The notes beneath the pieces were generated by a model. That model saw nothing but the letters and a program-made list of their open reading frames with translations, ran no database searches and had not been told where the DNA came from. The translations under genes and the position numbers were made by a program. From assembly GCF_007752135.1 (NCBI RefSeq), contig NZ_CP036298.1:6812501-6876500 (forward strand): DNA of 64,000 nucleotides, given 5' to 3'. This document shows positions 8,720 through 16,393 of this stretch, one piece after another. Each line of letters starts with the position of its first letter. Within the stretch, counting starts at the first letter, position 1. Source of the DNA: Aureliella helgolandensis (GTDB lineage Bacteria > Planctomycetota > Planctomycetia > Pirellulales > Pirellulaceae).

Positions 8720-9057
8720 ACACGCCCCTACCAAGCGATGCTGAGCAGTGCAGGAGGCTGTGGGCTCGGATTGAAGCCGACGGTCACTTTCGCGTGATCG
8801 GCATTCAGCAACACACCGAATACTATCGCTGGGTTGTGCAGATCGCGGTGCCCTGGTGCAGATTTGCCCGCGCCGTGGCAAGCCCAGAACAATACGTGGA
8901 GTTCGTTCAAAAGCTCCAGGATCACCTGGCAACATCTGTCGCCGCCACCAAGATCGTTGTTAATCCAGTGGATGCAGTAGCCGCGGTGGTTGCAGCTCCA
9001 AGCGAAGCCTCATCTGGCTGTAACCTAGAAACCCGGCAGCTATCCCTATTTGACTGA
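8701..9057 (+). CDS. Phage early protein of unknown function, 118 aa
   Basis: The start at 8701 sits behind GGAATGGG; an upstream ATG at 8659 lies inside the preceding gene. It contains EYYRWVVQIAVPWCRFARAV, resembling the VPVPWCQFESS segment of the 116-aa protein at 5095. The C-terminus ends in LETRQLSLFD, which resembles a QLSLF-type sliding-clamp-binding peptide; binding to DNA polymerase III beta subunit is therefore possible. That is a motif-based guess. Confidence 0.6.
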   Translation: MHAEQLDTPLPSDAEQCRRLWARIEADGHFRVIGIQQHTEYYRWVVQIAVPWCRFARAVASPEQYVEFVQKLQDHLATSVAATKIVVNPVDAVAAVVAAPSEASSGCNLETRQLSLFD

Positions 9058-9064
9058 ACGAGCG

Positions 9065-9790
9065 ATGGAACAGGAAGAGATGGACCTTTGGCAGCGGTAC
9101 GCTGTTGCGCGACGTGGCCGCTCGCCCAAGAAACGCGGCGAGTCGCTCGAGTTGCGGAATCAACTGGTTGAGCGGTACCAACATCTGGCCGAGGCTGCAG
9201 CTCGACGTGCCGCCCGCCGGATTCCGCTCGGTGTTGAATACGAAGAGCTATTGTCGCACGCCTACCTGGGCTTGATCGATGCGGTCGCGAGGTTCGATCC
9301 CGATCGAGGAATCGGCCCCAATACTTACATGCCTACGCGGATCCATTTCTCGATCACCGATTCGCTGCGCAAGTTGGACACGGTAAGTCGTACGGTCCGT
9401 GCGAAGCTCAAGAAGCGTAGGGCATTGGCGGAACAATTGGGGCATGAGCCCACGGACGACGAGGTGCAAGAACACCTGGGCTTTGTGATCCCTGCGGTAC
9501 AGACCAAGTCTCTGGAGGCTGAATCGGATGCCAGCTCGAAGGGCTGGGGCAGGGGGGACACCCTGCGCGACCATATTGCCGATCGACATTCACCGCAGCA
9601 ATTGAGCGACTGCAGCGAACTGCTCCGTGGACTCGACAAACGCGAGCGGTTGGTCGTGATGCTGTATTTCATGCATGGCTACCGCATGAAGGAAGTCGCC
9701 GAAACCATTGGTTTGAGCGAATCGCGCGTCAGTCAGATGATGACGGCACTGCGACCGAGATTGAAAGAAAACGCTGCGCGAGCGGCATAG
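9065..9790 (+). CDS. Sigma-70 family RNA polymerase sigma factor (FliA/WhiG-like)
   Basis: 241 aa. Start ATG 9065; a TTG at 9050 is an alternative. Region 2 is visible as VEYEELLSHAYLGLIDAVARFDPDRG with a following TYMPTRIHFSITDSLRKLD. A region 3 helix contains RALAEQLGHEPTDDEVQEHLG. Region 4 is LDKRERLVVMLYFMHGYRMK followed by EVAETIGLSESRVSQMMTAL, a clear helix-turn-helix. The order matches FliA-type sigma factors. Inside an early phage operon it probably directs RNA polymerase to middle or late promoters. Promoter sequences recognised by it were not identified. Confidence 0.9.
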   Translation: MEQEEMDLWQRYAVARRGRSPKKRGESLELRNQLVERYQHLAEAAARRAARRIPLGVEYEELLSHAYLGLIDAVARFDPDRGIGPNTYMPTRIHFSITDSLRKLDTVSRTVRAKLKKRRALAEQLGHEPTDDEVQEHLGFVIPAVQTKSLEAESDASSKGWGRGDTLRDHIADRHSPQQLSDCSELLRGLDKRERLVVMLYFMHGYRMKEVAETIGLSESRVSQMMTALRPRLKENAARAA

Positions 9791-9816
9791 ATTGAAACTC
9801 AACGGCATGGAAGACA

Positions 9817-10830
9817 ATGACACGAAACGAGAGAGGTAGGCAGGAACGCCCGCTAATCGATCTGGCCGAAGGTCGCGATCAAGACCTCCGGAGCGATCTG
9901 TACCTAGCATTCAAGCGGTGTGCAGGCTGGCGAAAGCCCAATAGTACCAATCTGCATGTGCGGGAGCTGCTGTTCTGGATCATGGCCTTGGACAGGGCCG
10001 GGCATGGGGTGCAGAAGAGCTACGACGAGATCGCCGATCGCCTGGAGCTGGCCAGCGGACGCTCGGCACGTCGCGTGATTGATCGAGCAGCCAAAGAGTT
10101 TCGATTGCTAGTGGTCACCGAATCACGGTATGAGCGAGGAGGACAGAACCCAAACCGATATTCGATCAACTGGGCTCGCGTACGAGACCTTCGCGATGGT
10201 GTTGAGGATGGAAATCCATGGGCCGAGCAACGGGCCGCTCAACAGCATCGCGAAGTTCCCGCCCCCCAAGAACCGGGTGACCGCTGCGGTCACCCGGCTG
10301 ACCGCAGCGGACATGCGGGTGACCCCAGCGGTCACCCCTATAAGGAACATTCCAGAACTATTACCAGAAGTATTAATAAACACCCACACTCTCCCCTAGC
10401 GCCAACATCAACGGACGACTCCACGAGCGTTCGTCGGCCTCCACTCACGGAGGGGGAGGTGGTGAGTGTTTTTTTGAACCTTGGAGTTTTGAGGGCAGCG
10501 ACACTCGTTGCCCAAGCTCTGGGGCGGGGCTGCGACACTCGCAGCCTGATGGCCATCGCCCGTTGGTACGATCGCTCACAGCGTCGGCACCCAACGCGAT
10601 GGCGAAAGCCGTCTAGCGTGCTCATGATCCGGCTCACAGCCGCATGGCCCACGGTACCGGCGTGGAAATGCTGGACACCTGGCGAGCCGCTTCGTCGACA
10701 CTCGGCGATCGATCGCGAAGATTTCCAGCAGCGAAAAGTGCGTGCCAGGCAGGACGCGTTGTCCGGCCCGTCAATGTCCGAATTGCTTGCCATTGGCAGA
10801 CGAAAACAGAAGGAGAATCCCAACGAATGA
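9817..10830 (+). CDS. Putative replication initiator (lambda O-like layout) with winged-helix N-terminus
   Basis: 337 aa. Residues about 45-125 (HVRELLFWIMALDRAGHGVQ, YDEIADRLELASGRSARRVIDRAAKEF, NPNRYSINW) look like a winged helix of the kind found in phage replication proteins. A Pro/Gly/His-rich linker (GDRCGHPADRSGHAGDPSGHP) follows, encoded by palindromic repeats at 10275-10337, then a C-terminal helical domain. Location after the nuclease and sigma genes, and iterated palindromes inside the gene, parallel lambda O, whose coding region contains the origin. Degraded C-terminal copies lie at 43604. The stop overlaps the next start (ATGA). Replication role is inferred. Confidence 0.65.
   Translation: MTRNERGRQERPLIDLAEGRDQDLRSDLYLAFKRCAGWRKPNSTNLHVRELLFWIMALDRAGHGVQKSYDEIADRLELASGRSARRVIDRAAKEFRLLVVTESRYERGGQNPNRYSINWARVRDLRDGVEDGNPWAEQRAAQQHREVPAPQEPGDRCGHPADRSGHAGDPSGHPYKEHSRTITRSINKHPHSPLAPTSTDDSTSVRRPPLTEGEVVSVFLNLGVLRAATLVAQALGRGCDTRSLMAIARWYDRSQRRHPTRWRKPSSVLMIRLTAAWPTVPAWKCWTPGEPLRRHSAIDREDFQQRKVRARQDALSGPSMSELLAIGRRKQKENPNE
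10275..10337. repeat. Iterated palindromes inside the initiator gene: candidate replication origin
   Basis: GGGTGACCGC-T-GCGGTCACCC (10275-10295) is a perfect 21-bp palindrome around one base. A second, GGGTGACC-CCAGC-GGTCACCC, lies at 10317-10337, and a partial unit GCTGACCGCAGCGG lies between. Such iterons within an initiator gene resemble the lambda origin. The following bases (CCTATAAGGAAC and an AT-richer stretch ending GTATTAATAAACAC) could be the unwinding element. Confidence 0.55.
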
Positions 10831-11240
10831 CAGCGGTACAAGAAACGGCCGTCGCCGATGCTGGCAAGTGTTTTTGGCGACTGCAGGCGGCGGTTATGGT
10901 GCGAGAATCTGCGGAATGGCTGACGACGGCCGAGCTGCTCAAGCTGGCGGAATCGTGCGAGGCAACGGCCCATGAAGAACGCATGCACGATTGGAACCGG
11001 CAATTTGCAATCCCCATGATTCGTGAGCTAGGGAACCAGCTGGCCAGAGCACGGCGCGATGAAATGCATGGCGCCCACTCTCGCATTGTCACAGTCGCGA
11101 GAGCACTTCGCAAGCTGCAACGCAAAACGCGTGGCAAAAGGGTACCCAACTTTCGCACGCAAATCGCAGCCCTCGAACGAGAGCTCGACGAGCTGCTCGA
11201 CAACTGTGGGCAAGCTACGATGTTCGACGATTCGATCTAG
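10827..11240 (+). CDS. Conserved phage protein, 137 aa, left border of the cargo slot
   Basis: It starts in the ATGA overlap with the initiator gene. The product is helical and basic: WRLQAAVMVRESAEWLTTAE, KLAESCEATAHEERMHDWNRQF, RALRKLQRKTRGKRV and a C-terminal LERELDELLDNCGQATMFDD. No known domain recognised. Decayed copies at 43864, 46770 (3' flank only) and 50275 show that it is a conserved member of this phage lineage and each time marks the left side of a reverse-strand cargo block. Confidence 0.7.
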   Translation: MTAVQETAVADAGKCFWRLQAAVMVRESAEWLTTAELLKLAESCEATAHEERMHDWNRQFAIPMIRELGNQLARARRDEMHGAHSRIVTVARALRKLQRKTRGKRVPNFRTQIAALERELDELLDNCGQATMFDDSI

Positions 11241-11316
11241 GGCACGTGCCCTAGGAGTTCGTTGACGGCGATGACCAATGCACGAAGGATGACACCCAGA
11301 GTTGAGTTCAGTCTTT

Positions 11317-11346
11317 CCAGTCCGTGAAAGGTTTCACAGGAACTGG
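11317..11346. terminator. Imperfect hairpin downstream of the early operon
   Basis: CCAGT-C-CGTGAAA-GG-TTTCAC-AGGAACTGG can fold into an interrupted stem. It lies between the 3' end of the early + strand operon and the convergent cargo gene at 11431, a place where a bidirectional terminator is expected. There is no strong T run, so the assignment is tentative. Confidence 0.35.
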
Positions 11347-11430
11347 GATATTCACCGATCCGGAGGAGTGACCACAAATCCAAAACATGCAACTTCAGCT
11401 GAGTCACGTGCACAAGAAGGTTATTCCCAC

Positions 11431-12369
11431 TTAAAATGGATTATCCTCTTCAAAAATCTCTTCCTTGTCGACAGTTACGAAGTTATTCTTCCATTGGTCG
11501 TCCGACATCGGTCGCAACAAATTGTCTGAATCAAAAATGCTCTCATCCACTTTGATAGTCGTCTTTGTGCCCGACCTTGTTTTTGTGAACTCTAATTCAT
11601 TCATAAAATCTACTTCGAAACCAAACGTCGTCATTAACGTCGTAAGTTCCTTCTTGTTGTAAAACTGAATTCGAATTCCAATATTTGCAGCATCTGCGAG
11701 CTGAGCAAAAACTGGATGTCCGTGTACTAGTATTGATTTGATCGTTTCGTCCCGTTCCTTGGTAGTGTATTTAATCAATGCCGCCAAGGTATCCGCAGCA
11801 GATTTTAGATTGCTCGTAATTTTGTAATCCTCTTTCTTGGATTCTTCCTGCAAAAACCTTTGAAATAGGCCTGCCCATTGCTCGCGTAGGTATTGGACAA
11901 TTTGAGTTACAGAATCGAACTCAGAAATTATGTTATTCGTAGACAGCCCGTAAACTTCCTCGATAAACCTATAAACTCGGACGTCGTCGACGTATTGCGG
12001 CGTGAATTCAAAGTGGTCTTTATTCGCGATCCAAGTGCGATATTCGACGTGAACCGGTCGCTCGACGAATACGTAAATTTGCTTGTTCAGTTCATGTGCC
12101 GTCTTCAATTCCAATTGCGAAATTGAATATTTGGCGTCACTTGAAGATTCCGAGCCAAATCTCCCGCCAACGATGTTTACTAGAATGTCGCAAGTGCTTA
12201 TCTCGCGATAACAATATTGCTCAAGTGACTCACCGCGCCCATAAGCAATCTGGCCTCGCTCATTAAGCACACTCTCGTAGCCCAAATCTCGAATTGCCCG
12301 CTCAATATCTGATCGAACGTACCGTAGATCGTAAAAAGTACTGCTTACAAATACTCGTGGTTTGGCCAA
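11431..12369 (-). CDS. DUF4062-domain protein, candidate defence or signalling gene
   Basis: 312 aa, TTG start at 12369 with AAAGG upstream. The N-terminus KPRVFVSSTFYDLRYVRSDI and ERAIRDLGYESVLNERG, then CDILVNIVGGRFGSESS and SISQLELKTAHELNKQIYVF, match DUF4062, a TIR/STIR-like alpha/beta fold often found in N-terminal position of signalling or conflict proteins. The C-terminal half (YKITSNLKSAADTLAALIKYTTK onward) is unassigned. The gene is visibly AT-richer than the phage genes around it and points against them, so it is cargo. An antiphage role is suggested by the fold and by the neighbouring Shedu-like gene, not proven. Confidence 0.8.
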   Translation of the reverse strand: MAKPRVFVSSTFYDLRYVRSDIERAIRDLGYESVLNERGQIAYGRGESLEQYCYREISTCDILVNIVGGRFGSESSSDAKYSISQLELKTAHELNKQIYVFVERPVHVEYRTWIANKDHFEFTPQYVDDVRVYRFIEEVYGLSTNNIISEFDSVTQIVQYLREQWAGLFQRFLQEESKKEDYKITSNLKSAADTLAALIKYTTKERDETIKSILVHGHPVFAQLADAANIGIRIQFYNKKELTTLMTTFGFEVDFMNELEFTKTRSGTKTTIKVDESIFDSDNLLRPMSDDQWKNNFVTVDKEEIFEEDNPF

Positions 12370-12460
12370 AATACGCCTTTGCGAAAATAAAGTCGGTCAC
12401 ACCCCTGGCGCCGACGAGGAATTGTTAGCAAGTTGGACTGGCTCGGTGACTTGGGTTCAG

Positions 12461-12697
12461 TCATTCCAGTTCGTGCAAGAGTTTATAGCGAACGTCTGAA
12501 ATCTCGCGGTTACAGCCGAATACCTTAACACCAGGAATTCGCACTTCGCAAAGCACGTTCGTGAATTTTTCCTTCAGCTCTTTGCCCTTAATCAAACGAA
12601 TGAAGGATTTGATTTGTTTGGAAGCTCCTACAATTAATGATCTGAAACCAAGAATTTGTTTGGCATTTCCCAGCGTCTTATCAGTCGTATGACGCAC
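12461..12697 (-). CDS. Possible small cargo protein, 78 aa
   Basis: A GTG-initiated frame with a Lys-rich, globular-looking sequence (SLIVGASKQIKSFIRLIKG, EISDVRYKLLHELE) lies between the DUF4062 and Shedu-like genes on the same strand. It lacks a clear ribosome site and may be a fragment of a larger gene. Confidence 0.35.
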   Translation of the reverse strand: MRHTTDKTLGNAKQILGFRSLIVGASKQIKSFIRLIKGKELKEKFTNVLCEVRIPGVKVFGCNREISDVRYKLLHELE

Positions 12698-12817
12698 TGG
12701 CCAGTTTAGTTTAAGTCAAGACCGCTGTCTGTTACCGGGTGACAGCCAATATTGATTGTTTGCCTAAAACACCGTCATTCGCCGCCCGGGTTGAGCATTT
12801 TGTTATTTGACTTTCGG

Positions 12818-13693
12818 TTACTCCGAGTACGCGCTACCGGCAATAAAACAACTGCTTTTTTCCTTTGCCCACTTGCACCAGTAGGCAACACGTTGTTTCA
12901 AAAAGGCACGACGATCAGGCGTAATATCATCATTTGAGTCGATGGCAGCTTCTAGGCCGTCAAGTACGAGCAAATCGTGGGCGCCGTGTGGTGATGTTGT
13001 GAATGTCTCCGGGACATATTTCACAGTGAATCGACCACCGCCAGCTGGGGTGACCGTTACGGCGCAATCGAGCCATCTATCGGGTGACAAGCGATCAAAC
13101 GAAATCAATTCTTCATTTCGCCCATTCGCTAATTTGCCTCGAAGTTTCGACAGCTTGGGTTTCGATTCAAATTCAGAACGACGTCCAAACACGAGAATGA
13201 AATGCAAATCGAAATCAAGTGAAAACAACTGTTTAGGAGTGATTCCGTAGTGGTCGTAGAATAATTGTTGGTTCGCTGGCCAGTCAAACCAGATGCGCCA
13301 TTGAGCAAATTGGTTATAAGCCTGTGTGAATTCGGCGGTGGGTACCGGTGCGGAAGTGAAGAGGGTTTTCGAAGGCCTTTCGATTTCGACCATCGCAGCA
13401 TACATGGAACCGCTGTGCCTGGAAATCCAAAGAAAGTCGGGGATGCGGGCTTCAAATCCAGGTAGTTTGGGCTGAGTGATCAGTACATTGCAAAACGGAG
13501 GATGGCCAGACTTTGTTCCGGGGGTCCACGCACCGGGCACAAGAGACGGGTGACGTTCGAGGAAATCTTGAACTGCCGATTCACTGGGTTTGGAATCGAG
13601 TAACGCGTGGAATTGAGTCACAATACGATCGGCGTACTGATTGAACGGTGTGACCTCCGGGCCACGTTCTTGCTTATATGTTTCTTCGAGCAA
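12818..13693 (-). CDS. Shedu-like nuclease (DUF4263 type), candidate antiphage defence protein
   Basis: 291 aa, TTG start with AGGA upstream. The pattern ESAVQDFLERHPSLVPG, then RIPDFLWIS, AAMVEIERPSKTLFT and EFTQAYNQFAQWRIWFDW follows the Shedu immune nuclease core: helix with FLExHP, the PD-like Asp, the strand normally reading ExKRP, and the QxxxWR helix. The Lys of the ExK motif is replaced by Glu (VEIERP), so catalysis could be lost or use another lysine such as that in RPSK. Shedu proteins act as single-gene phage defence systems. It lies in the reverse-strand cargo block of the prophage. Family call good, activity uncertain. Confidence 0.75.
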   Translation of the reverse strand: MLEETYKQERGPEVTPFNQYADRIVTQFHALLDSKPSESAVQDFLERHPSLVPGAWTPGTKSGHPPFCNVLITQPKLPGFEARIPDFLWISRHSGSMYAAMVEIERPSKTLFTSAPVPTAEFTQAYNQFAQWRIWFDWPANQQLFYDHYGITPKQLFSLDFDLHFILVFGRRSEFESKPKLSKLRGKLANGRNEELISFDRLSPDRWLDCAVTVTPAGGGRFTVKYVPETFTTSPHGAHDLLVLDGLEAAIDSNDDITPDRRAFLKQRVAYWCKWAKEKSSCFIAGSAYSE

Positions 13694-13822
13694 CGGCGAA
13701 TCCTATTGTCACGTAAACGTCGGCCATCCCCCGGATGCCGAGCTCATCTATTTGGTAAGTTCAACATGCTCGGCAACACGGGGGCATGCACTTATCAACT
13801 ACGTTTCATAGAGTTGATTGTA

Positions 13823-14209
13823 TCAAACAACTTCAGCAACAATTCGTTTGAGGTCGCGGCCGGTGAAGCTCGCCCTCAAGTCACATTTGGAACAATGAAA
13901 CGGAAGCTCAAGGCTAAGCAAAACCATAGAGATTTTGCAACTCGGGCAGTATGCCTCGTCTTGAATGTTGCCGTCCGGGAGGCGTCTGAAAAGGACGCCT
14001 CGATTCTCCAGCATTCTTGGGGATGCGATTTAAGTTGTTTGCGAAGGTCGTTGTGTTCAGTTACCAGACGATGATTATCGCGTTCAAGCCTATCGTATCC
14101 CTTGGGGAGATATTCGCGTTGTTTGCGAATAAGGACGAGCCTCCTCTTTTACGATCGACGCTCTATCGTGCTCGCGAAGCAGAGTGTTAATGTTCTCAAG
14201 TAGTCCCAT
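13823..14209 (-). pseudogene. Frameshifted coiled-coil / zinc-ribbon protein remnant
   Basis: From the ATG at 14209 the frame reads MGLLENINTLLREHDRASIV. After one frameshift the sequence continues IRKQREYLPKGYDRLERDNH and RLVTEHNDLRKQLKSHPQ, a coiled coil. A second frameshift leads into EAYCPSCKISMVL and PFHCSKCDLRASF, a four-Cys zinc ribbon ending near 13823. Together these make a coherent protein of about 125 residues, so the gene is broken rather than absent. Two frame changes are visible. It is the first gene of the cargo block next to the 148-aa gene. Confidence 0.65.
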
Positions 14210-14370
14210 TTTCCTAAGTTCTCTACGTGTCAGCCCCCCGACTAGCCTTGTGGCACCTGGCCAATTCGGCCATTATTACCCGACTCGGCATACATGTCCA
14301 ACCCCCCCCCCTGCCAAAGGTCGCATGAAATACTACAAAAGTTGACAACGATTTAGATGCCCAATTCCTG

Positions 14371-14817
14371 CTATTCCGCCATGCGTCTTCCGGCGGCGCG
14401 GACGAGGAACAGGGTAACCGTGTGCCTGAGATGCGTTTTCCCGGCTATGGTGAGCTCGGTAAGATCGAGTTGATATTCCCCCGGTCGCAGGTGTGCAATC
14501 GCGATGGCGTCGATGTGGAGCGTTGCAAGGGAATCGCTAGTCCGGACCAACGTGGCAGCCGCCGGATCCGGAGAGACCACCCCGGCAACGCGCGACAGCC
14601 CCGCCACCGAATCGAGCTCCACGCAGGGTGCCGGACTGTTGACGCAACGCCTCAGAGTGCACACCAACGTCGACGTTTCCACGGTGGCTGCCGGGATCTC
14701 CAAGTCGACATCCTTAGCGAGGACCTGTTCGAGTGGATCGCCCGTCGAGCGATTGTTGATCAAGATGGTAGTTTCACCCGCATCTCCATAGTACTCCCCG
14801 TACGAGACTTCTGACAT
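14371..14817 (-). CDS. Tail-side accessory protein, 148 aa, right border of the cargo slot
   Basis: The ATG at 14817 overlaps the stop region of the upstream SGNH tail gene, so the two are coupled. The product (start MSEVSYGEYYGDAGETTILI, then beta-rich with HLRPGEYQLDLTELTIAGKT) resembles small beta-sandwich proteins encoded after phage tail fibres. No named family recognised. Three decayed copies (46495, 49910, 51545) lie in the second element, each on the right side of a cargo block. Confidence 0.65.
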   Translation of the reverse strand: MSEVSYGEYYGDAGETTILINNRSTGDPLEQVLAKDVDLEIPAATVETSTLVCTLRRCVNSPAPCVELDSVAGLSRVAGVVSPDPAAATLVRTSDSLATLHIDAIAIAHLRPGEYQLDLTELTIAGKTHLRHTVTLFLVRAAGRRMAE

Positions 14818-14818
14818 C

Positions 14819-16333
14819 TTACTCCTCCACCGTGGTCATAGATTCTTCGACGTACTGCGCTCGCTGGTTAGTCTTGCGCACGGGCCCACCGGCAGCAACG
14901 GGACTCGCACTACGCTGCACCTTGCCGATTTCAGTAGCCGCAGTAGCCGCATTGATGCCTGTTGCACTTGCATTCACAGCGTTGACCGTTGCATCCGGTT
15001 GCGTGAGGATAGTTGAAGCTGCCGCCCGCCCCAGTCGACTCGTGCCCGATGCGGTGGTGTGCACCTCGTCTTGGTCGTACGCGGCTAGCAAGTCATCAAG
15101 CTCACCAGTTGACTCCCGAATCTGCCCTAGGATGTCGTGACACTTATTGAGCAATACACCGTTGTCTCTACACCAGGTCGCGAGATAGCTGTTCCACGTT
15201 CGAATCGTCAGAGATTGCGCATCGGTTCCCGCAGTCCATGGAAGTATCTCGTCGATAGCGAGCACAGTCGTCAGCGGAACAGTCGCACGGATTGTATTTA
15301 GGTTAGCTTCGACCGCTGCCCATGTTCTACCGGTCACAACGTCATTCACGCCGCAGTGGATCAAGATATATTCAGGGTTCGCCGCAACCGCCGAAACAAT
15401 GCCAGTTGACGCTACCCAGGCGAATGTCTGCGAGCCAAGAGCGTGGTTTTCGTAGCTCACATTGCCCATGTATTTAGCAACCCAATATCCAAGCTCACTC
15501 GACAGCTCGCCACCAAGGGTTTCACTCGTATGGTAACGCCCGTGGTACTTCGTGTTGCCTCCATGACCTTCCGCAATAGAGTCACCGGTGACCACCAGGA
15601 CCGGTGGATCAGATAGCAGCTGGATATTCAACTCTGTTAGTGGAATGGTTGACGACAAGCTCGCTTCGGAAGTGATGTCGCCCTCCGCCCATTTGACGGA
15701 ACCAACTGCAGATAGTGTGCGGCATGAGATTGCATCGGCACCCACCGTTGCTGGGACCCAAATCCCAATTTTATCGCCAGTTCGTACTGCCAATGGGCGA
15801 TCTAGTGCGAATTCCAAGACATCACTCAAGGATGCGTTCGTGTAAGAACCGTGCAGGAAGTATCTGGGTGACGCGTAGATGCGTGTTCCGCCACGAAAAA
15901 TCAATAGCTTAAACTCGCCAGTGGTGATCCCAGATCGTCGTGTTGTCAGAAAGCGAGTGACTTCACCGGTAAATCGAACACCAATGAGTGAATTACCGGT
16001 TTGTAGAAAAGTCCTACCTGCACCAGCCCCGCCGCTCAATCCAGCGTTCCCCTGCCATGGCAAGTTTGGGCCGCCTGCTACGTGCGATTGCTGCAAGTCG
16101 GGTGTCGCAATACTCTCGCTCGCATACGCCGGAGTCACTTCGCCAGTCGTCCACAGGATGGTTGCAGCTTGATTTGGACGGCCCGCTGTTACCTGGTAAA
16201 CACCGTCGGCAATCTCGACTACACCGACGGTCTTAGCTGGGATGATCACGGCACCATCACCGTCCAAGAAGGAATACGCGACGGTCGTCAAATCTTTCTT
16301 ATCAATCCCAAAGTTCACGTTGTATGTTGGCAT
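14819..16333 (-). CDS. Phage tail fibre/tailspike protein with SGNH hydrolase domain
   Basis: 504 aa, starting at the ATG at 16333 behind AGGTGGAAGA; an upstream ATG at 16375 is less likely. The N-terminal 230 residues are beta-rich (MPTYNVNFGIDKKDL). From about 245 an SGNH/GDSL hydrolase follows: block I GDSIAEG with Ser252, block II ALGSQT, block III CGVNDV with Asn330, and block V DQDEVHTT with Asp422 and His425. Such domains in tail proteins deacetylate or trim surface polysaccharide. A C-terminal alanine-rich segment (NASATGINAATAATEIGKVQ) could be a trimer stalk. The opposite orientation to the virion operon suggests a host-range module. Confidence 0.82.
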   Translation of the reverse strand: MPTYNVNFGIDKKDLTTVAYSFLDGDGAVIIPAKTVGVVEIADGVYQVTAGRPNQAATILWTTGEVTPAYASESIATPDLQQSHVAGGPNLPWQGNAGLSGGAGAGRTFLQTGNSLIGVRFTGEVTRFLTTRRSGITTGEFKLLIFRGGTRIYASPRYFLHGSYTNASLSDVLEFALDRPLAVRTGDKIGIWVPATVGADAISCRTLSAVGSVKWAEGDITSEASLSSTIPLTELNIQLLSDPPVLVVTGDSIAEGHGGNTKYHGRYHTSETLGGELSSELGYWVAKYMGNVSYENHALGSQTFAWVASTGIVSAVAANPEYILIHCGVNDVVTGRTWAAVEANLNTIRATVPLTTVLAIDEILPWTAGTDAQSLTIRTWNSYLATWCRDNGVLLNKCHDILGQIRESTGELDDLLAAYDQDEVHTTASGTSRLGRAAASTILTQPDATVNAVNASATGINAATAATEIGKVQRSASPVAAGGPVRKTNQRAQYVEESMTTVEE

Positions 16334-16393
16334 TCTTCCACCTGTTTGCTGAATGTCTATTCTTCTGTCGTGCAAGTCGTCTCAAACAATCAA

